Source: an uncultured Clostridia bacterium
Lineage (GTDB): Bacteria > Bacillota > Clostridia > TANB77 > CAG-508
Reading direction: 5' to 3'
NCBI GenBank assembly: GCA_934177795.1
Contig: CAKPPS010000005.1
Span: forward strand, 1 to 59,226
Length of the DNA: 59,226 nucleotides
Shown: positions 55,482 through 59,226 of the stretch, one piece after another
Position numbering within the stretch: the first letter of the stretch is position 1
Layout of the letters: the number at the start of each line of letters is the position of its first letter
Made by a program: the position numbers and the translations under genes
Notes under the pieces: generated by a model
The model's input: the letters and a program-made list of their open reading frames with translations, nothing else
Told to the model about the DNA's origin: nothing
Database searches by the model: none

Positions 55482-56828
55482 TTGAAGAAAACATTTTTTA
55501 TCTTATTTGTATTTTTTTCATTTTTATTTATAATCCCCTTTTTTCATGCTTTTTCCCTAGCTAAATATTCTTTTGACTCTATATTTATAGCATCTAAAAT
55601 AATTATAGATAGAAAACCATCTATAGAAGTACTTTCTATATCAAATAACAATATAAACTATGAAAAATATGCAAATAACAGTCATGAAATATCATTAAAA
55701 ATAAAAGTCACAGAAAAAAATATAGTTGTTAATAATTTATATAACAACTACATCAAATTCTATACTGAAGATACATTAATATCGCCTTATTCAAGTGTCA
55801 CTTTACTATCTCAAACTAATGATACTTATATATACAACTTAAAAATATCTAATATAACAGGAAATGGTAAGCTATATGTAATATTTCCTTATGGCACAAT
55901 TCAAGATAATCTTAGTCAGTCTAATGACTATCAAAAATTTAACACTAATATTACTATTGATAATATCCCACCAAGTCTAAATTCTGAAGAAAAATCACTT
56001 GTAGATAATAACTCTAATTACATTATTCATTCTAGTGAACCCATCAGACCTTTTGATACTTGGACTCTATCTGCCAATAACTTAACTTTATCTAAAATTT
56101 TTAATTCACCTATCTACTATCCTATAACTTTAACTGACTATGCTGGTAATTCTACACAAACTTTTATTAATGTCACCCAAGCTCGTAATATCATGTTATA
56201 CTATTCTAATTTTAATAATTATCCTATATCTAATTTTGAAACTAATGGTCAAATTTCTGGTAAACAAGCTATTCTTGATAAAAGTATTTTAAAGTGTGAA
56301 GCTCTTTTTACTCGTTTAGAAGGTAATATTTCTATAAATTCACTTCAAATGCGTGCATTTGATTATACTTATTGGGGTGAAAATAAAAGTAGTATATGTA
56401 ATTATTCCGAATTAGAATATAAACATGGATATAATCCTTCTTCTTATAGCTGGCTTGATTATAACTCTAATAATAATTCATACTTTCTCAGAAAAATATG
56501 TATGCAAATAGGTGGTAAAGGACAGAATTATGCTGGTAATACTTGCAAACAAGAGTATAATCCAATTCCAACTGATATTGCTAACCAATATTTATATGGA
56601 CTATCTGGCATATCTTTCAATTTAAAAAATCAGCCTAAACTTTCAATTATATATCAGATTTATGTTCCTAATGTAGGTTGGTTAAAAACTTCTTCTGATG
56701 GTGAAGAAACTACCTATTTACACGATAAACCATTTTCTGCAATTAGAATAAATATAATTCCAAAATCAGAAAAAAAGTATATACTTAATTATTGGAATAG
56801 TTTTATTGGAACTCATCGTGTTGATTAA
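55482..56828 (+). CDS. Secreted beta-rich protein, 448 aa
   Basis: Starts with TTG behind a strong AAAGGAGG. A signal peptide (residues 5-25, ending FHAFSLAKYSF) resembles SipW-type leaders. The mature part has an Ig-like section (ITLTDYAGNSTQTF is typical of bacterial surface Ig repeats) and a C-terminal domain with aromatic repeats (GLSGISFNLKNQPKLSIIYQIYVPNVGWL, GTHRVD), similar to clostridial tryptophan-containing hydrophobic repeats. It diverges from the TasA-like operon and may belong to the same matrix system. Function inferred only from context. Confidence 0.75.
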   Translation: MKKTFFILFVFFSFLFIIPFFHAFSLAKYSFDSIFIASKIIIDRKPSIEVLSISNNNINYEKYANNSHEISLKIKVTEKNIVVNNLYNNYIKFYTEDTLISPYSSVTLLSQTNDTYIYNLKISNITGNGKLYVIFPYGTIQDNLSQSNDYQKFNTNITIDNIPPSLNSEEKSLVDNNSNYIIHSSEPIRPFDTWTLSANNLTLSKIFNSPIYYPITLTDYAGNSTQTFINVTQARNIMLYYSNFNNYPISNFETNGQISGKQAILDKSILKCEALFTRLEGNISINSLQMRAFDYTYWGENKSSICNYSELEYKHGYNPSSYSWLDYNSNNNSYFLRKICMQIGGKGQNYAGNTCKQEYNPIPTDIANQYLYGLSGISFNLKNQPKLSIIYQIYVPNVGWLKTSSDGEETTYLHDKPFSAIRINIIPKSEKKYILNYWNSFIGTHRVD

Positions 56829-56851
56829 TGTTTTAATATTATAACTCTTTC

Positions 56852-56914
56852 AAAATATAGCATAATAAAAAATGGTCGTAAATTATACGACCATTTTTTA
56901 TTATGCTATATTTT
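56852..56914. terminator. Very long bidirectional terminator
   Basis: AAAATATAGCATAATAAAAA continues to TGGTCGTA and pairs perfectly over about 28 bp with its complement around a 5- to 7-base loop, flanked by T-runs. The stop codon of the minus-strand gene (56901) lies inside one arm. Confidence 0.85.
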
Positions 56915-57239
56915 TTAATTTAATTACTTTATTTTTCTTTTCCTCTATTTCTTTATCATATATTTTTTGTAATTGATCAATTTGTTCATCGGTTAGGTCT
57001 ATAGCTTTTACCTCACCATTTTGCAATTTTATTTTCAGATAAATTATTTCTGAATTTTCTTCAATTTTAATGCTATTAAGAAATTCTTTGTTTCCTCTTG
57101 TTGTTTCGTTCATGTCACTATTTTTCTTAAACTCTTGTTTTTCTACATCTTCACAAAATTTTTCTTTTTTAAATAATTTATTTAAGAATTTCTTAAATAA
57201 ACTTTCATTTTTTACCATGAGACTTTTGTTATTCTTCAT
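56901..57239 (-). CDS. Hypothetical basic protein, 112 aa
   Basis: Begins MKNNKSLMVKNESLFKKFLNKL at 57239 with GGAG 9 bases upstream, one base after the upstream stop. Lysine-rich N-terminus, then a small domain (IIYLKIKLQNGEVKAIDLTDEQIDQLQ). No family recognised. Its coupling to the HD-domain gene mirrors the arrangement at 10269-10696. Confidence 0.6.
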   Translation of the reverse strand: MKNNKSLMVKNESLFKKFLNKLFKKEKFCEDVEKQEFKKNSDMNETTRGNKEFLNSIKIEENSEIIYLKIKLQNGEVKAIDLTDEQIDQLQKIYDKEIEEKKNKVIKLKNIA

Positions 57240-57240
57240 A

Positions 57241-58833
57241 TTATTTTTCTCCATTTGATTTTTGATTTTCTTTTTCTAAAGCCTGTATTTCTTCGCTTAA
57301 TCTTTCTGATTCATCTCTACTCTCTTCCAGTTTCATTGCTTTATTTTTATGTCTATACTGTTCTAACCTTTCATTTGACAAATATTTTACTTTATCAAAG
57401 CCTAATTCCTTTGCTTGTTCTTTGTTTAATCTGGTACCATCTGGAATATCTTTTGTTTCAACTTCTGATGGTCTTACTGGCTCTCCTGGATGGAATGTAA
57501 ATACTACATCTTCATCTTTTCCATTTATATTTTCTTTTCCAACTATCAAATATGTTTCTTCAACTGGATTTTTTTCTACTTTTCCTGCTCCCATTCCTAT
57601 TTTTCCTGTTTCTTTTGGATCTATAGCATATAATTCTACATCATCTGGTAATTTATCTAAATTTAATATTCCCTCTAATCCTGCTAATTTTGATTTAAAT
57701 ACTCTACACCCTGGCATTACATCTGGATGTGTTGTTTCTACCCATTCTTGACTTATTAGCTGTTCATAAAGTTCTTCTTGAGAATCAACTTGATATGATG
57801 AGCCTGCATTAGTTGGACCTTCAATTCTTTGCCCTAACATTACATCTAAATATGTTTTGTCACTTCCATCTTCATTTTTTCCCATAACAATTCTTTTAGC
57901 ATTTTCTAATGCTGTTTTTACAAATTCTATTTGATTTATTTTCTTATTGTCTGTTTCTAATAATCTTTTTTCTTCATCTTCTAATGTACTTATTTGTTCA
58001 TCAATTCCTTTTATTTTTTCTGCTTTTTCTTCATCTGTCATGGCATTCCAGATATCTATTTGTTTTTGATTTACAATTTTACCTTTTTTTTCAATAGGGC
58101 TTGGACCATTTTGTAAATTTATTTTTTGTTTTTCTAATTTTGCAATTTCATTTTCTTGATTTAATACAATTGCTTTAGGTAATATCTGTTCTATTGCTTC
58201 TAATCTAGCTATTCTATCCTCTTGTGTATCAACAACTTCTCCATTTTTTTCAATCACTTCATTTTGTGCCCTCACATCTGCTTTGCATAATGTAATTAGC
58301 TTCTTGAAATCTGAAATTGTTGGTTCATAATCTGTTGCTCTTTTCATAGCTGATACTAATACTTTTGAAACTCTTTTTTCTGTAATATCTTCTTTTTTGG
58401 TAATTGGAATAAAATCATCATGACTTTGAATTAAAAAACTTAATTCTGCTATTTCTTGTTCACTATACCCTATATTACCAAGTATGCCTTTTGCCATATC
58501 TGCTGATTGCTTTGCATGACCTATGAATTGAGTTTGTCCTGTTTTTTCATTTAATTGAGCAACATCTGGTTTTCCAATATCATGGAAAAAAGCAGCAATT
58601 TTTACTTTTAGTGCATCTTCTTTAGAAAATTCATCTGTATTTATGTTATCAACTGTTCTTAATATATGTTCAAATAATTCATATTGATGACTATTATTAT
58701 TTTGATTTCCAAAATCAACCGTTTTTATAAATTCACTTCCAAATCTCTTTTCTAATTCTTCTTTTGACATGTTTAAATATTTTTCTGTAACATTTTGATT
58801 TAATAAGTCATTTTCAAATTCTTTTTTATCCAT
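57241..58833 (-). CDS. HD-domain phosphohydrolase with coiled-coil and unknown C-terminal domain
   Basis: A 530-aa protein. Residues about 45-185 form an HD domain (HQYELFEHILRTVD, AAFFHDIGKPD, FIGHAKQSADMA, SHDDFI), as in CCA-adding enzymes and stand-alone phosphohydrolases. A long coiled coil follows (230-300), then a compact domain (DVMLGQRIEGPTN, TYLIVGKEN, DVVFTFHPGEPVRPSEVE) I do not recognise, and a charged helical end. It sits beside an IS30-like element in an accessory context. Substrate unknown. Confidence 0.75.
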   Translation of the reverse strand: MDKKEFENDLLNQNVTEKYLNMSKEELEKRFGSEFIKTVDFGNQNNNSHQYELFEHILRTVDNINTDEFSKEDALKVKIAAFFHDIGKPDVAQLNEKTGQTQFIGHAKQSADMAKGILGNIGYSEQEIAELSFLIQSHDDFIPITKKEDITEKRVSKVLVSAMKRATDYEPTISDFKKLITLCKADVRAQNEVIEKNGEVVDTQEDRIARLEAIEQILPKAIVLNQENEIAKLEKQKINLQNGPSPIEKKGKIVNQKQIDIWNAMTDEEKAEKIKGIDEQISTLEDEEKRLLETDNKKINQIEFVKTALENAKRIVMGKNEDGSDKTYLDVMLGQRIEGPTNAGSSYQVDSQEELYEQLISQEWVETTHPDVMPGCRVFKSKLAGLEGILNLDKLPDDVELYAIDPKETGKIGMGAGKVEKNPVEETYLIVGKENINGKDEDVVFTFHPGEPVRPSEVETKDIPDGTRLNKEQAKELGFDKVKYLSNERLEQYRHKNKAMKLEESRDESERLSEEIQALEKENQKSNGEK

Positions 58834-58913
58834 ATTTATTCCTCCTATAATTAAATATAATTTTTATTAAATCTTTTTATAAATAAAATTTCCGTATTCT
58901 TCATAGAACTTAA

Positions 58914-58981
58914 TAATCTGTTATCATTCATAATCTGTTATCATTAATAATCTGTTATCATTCATAATCTGTTATCAATTC
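58914..58981. repeat. Four tandem 17-bp repeats
   Basis: Unit TAATCTGTTATCATTCA repeated four times with one or two changes (last unit TAATCTGTTATCAATTC). They occupy the 350-bp region between the HD-domain gene and the transposase start, where I see no other gene. Confidence 0.9.
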
Positions 58982-59138
58982 CTATGACATTATAACATAT
59001 TTTCTTTGATATATCAAGCATTGGTAAAGTTTTTATGTATTTAATATATACCAGTGAATTGTAAAACTAAAATCAAGTATTAATATAAAATAATATATTT
59101 AAGTCTTACACTATCATAATTGTAATACTAACTGCAAT

Positions 59139-59159
59139 TTGCTATAATAATTATAGCAA
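59139..59159. other. Perfect palindrome upstream of the transposase
   Basis: TTGCTATAAT, A, ATTATAGCAA: 10-bp arms around one base, ending 27 bases before the ATG at 59187. It could be an operator, or part of the element end. Confidence 0.5.
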
Positions 59160-59186
59160 GTGTTTCTGAGGAAATGGAGTAATTAA

Positions 59187-59226
59187 TGAATACAAAATAT
59201 ACAAAACATCTTTCTTTAGAAGATAG
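59187..59226 (+). mobile_element. IS30-family transposase, N-terminal codons only
   Basis: ATG at 59187 behind GGAG encodes MNTKYTKHLSLED before the window ends. The KHLSLED start is characteristic of the helix-turn-helix of IS30-type transposases (KHLSLEDRxxI). The rest of the element is outside the window. Confidence 0.6.

Noticed and set aside
55121..55482. Possible gene in the 360-bp divergent region
   Set aside because: Only two consensus promoters and AT-rich spacer are seen; no ORF with a ribosome site other than the flanking genes.
58914..58981. CRISPR array
   Set aside because: Units are 17 bp and directly adjacent with no unique spacers, and no cas genes are nearby.

Overview
The window is a very AT-rich stretch of a Bacillota chromosome, most like an uncultured Clostridia-type bacterium. 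The support is a Gram-positive PolC, DisA, RemA, a glycine T-box, a small acid-soluble spore protein (SspH type), TasA-like and pilin-like surface proteins, and AGA-dominated arginine usage. Most genes lie on the minus strand in tightly packed operons.

Layout. 0-0.2 kb: tRNA-Gln(UUG) and tRNA-His. 0.2-9.9 kb: housekeeping genes (cyclophilin, disA, radA, mtaB, mreB, a lytic transglycosylase, polA). 10-16.3 kb: accessory block with large unrecognised proteins, a small plus-strand ORF, an aldo-keto reductase/LarC mosaic pseudogene and a RhuM remnant. 16.3-28.1 kb: queH-GNAT fusion, a membrane glycosyltransferase, ruvB, LtaS-like and PssD/PssE-like envelope genes, gmk-rpoZ-remA-yicC, rsmE, alpha-amylase. 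28.2-40.6 kb: thioesterase, polC, a U32 protein, a TGS nucleoside kinase, sspH, and glyS with its T-box. 40.9-51.3 kb: tRNA-Trp, an M23 peptidase, efp, an M24 peptidase, prepilin peptidase, yqeG, a phosphoesterase, tsaD, M50, a HipA-like kinase, lysS. 51.3-56.9 kb: surface-protein locus (pilin-like, three TasA-like proteins, a secreted protein) with tRNA-Gln(CUG). 56.9-59.2 kb: an HD-domain protein, 17-bp repeats and the first codons of an IS30-like transposase.

The main discovery is a systematic reading-frame anomaly. Seven genes (mtaB, mreB, polA, an unrecognised 799-aa protein, polC, an M23 peptidase, an A24 prepilin peptidase) are interrupted at ten sites. Each site has the same form: one extra C directly before a glycine codon, creating an in-frame CGG. 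Skipping that C (+1) restores the full-length protein, and the codon read is always GGA or GGT. polC needs three such shifts and the M23 gene two. In every recognisable conserved gene here, CGG in frame occurs only at these sites. The only other in-frame CGG codons are in three orphan ORFs, two of which look foreign. No gene is visibly broken at the many A/T homopolymers, so random indel error is a poor explanation. The pattern suggests that CGG has no normal reading in this lineage and that CGG(A/T) is decoded as glycine with a +1 shift, either by out-of-frame tRNA-Gly pairing at an empty A site or by a quadruplet-reading tRNA. A systematic sequencing artefact has to be excluded from raw reads and proteomics.

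Limits: no similarity search was run. Identities rest on recognised motifs and family knowledge, and promoters and terminators were found by eye.
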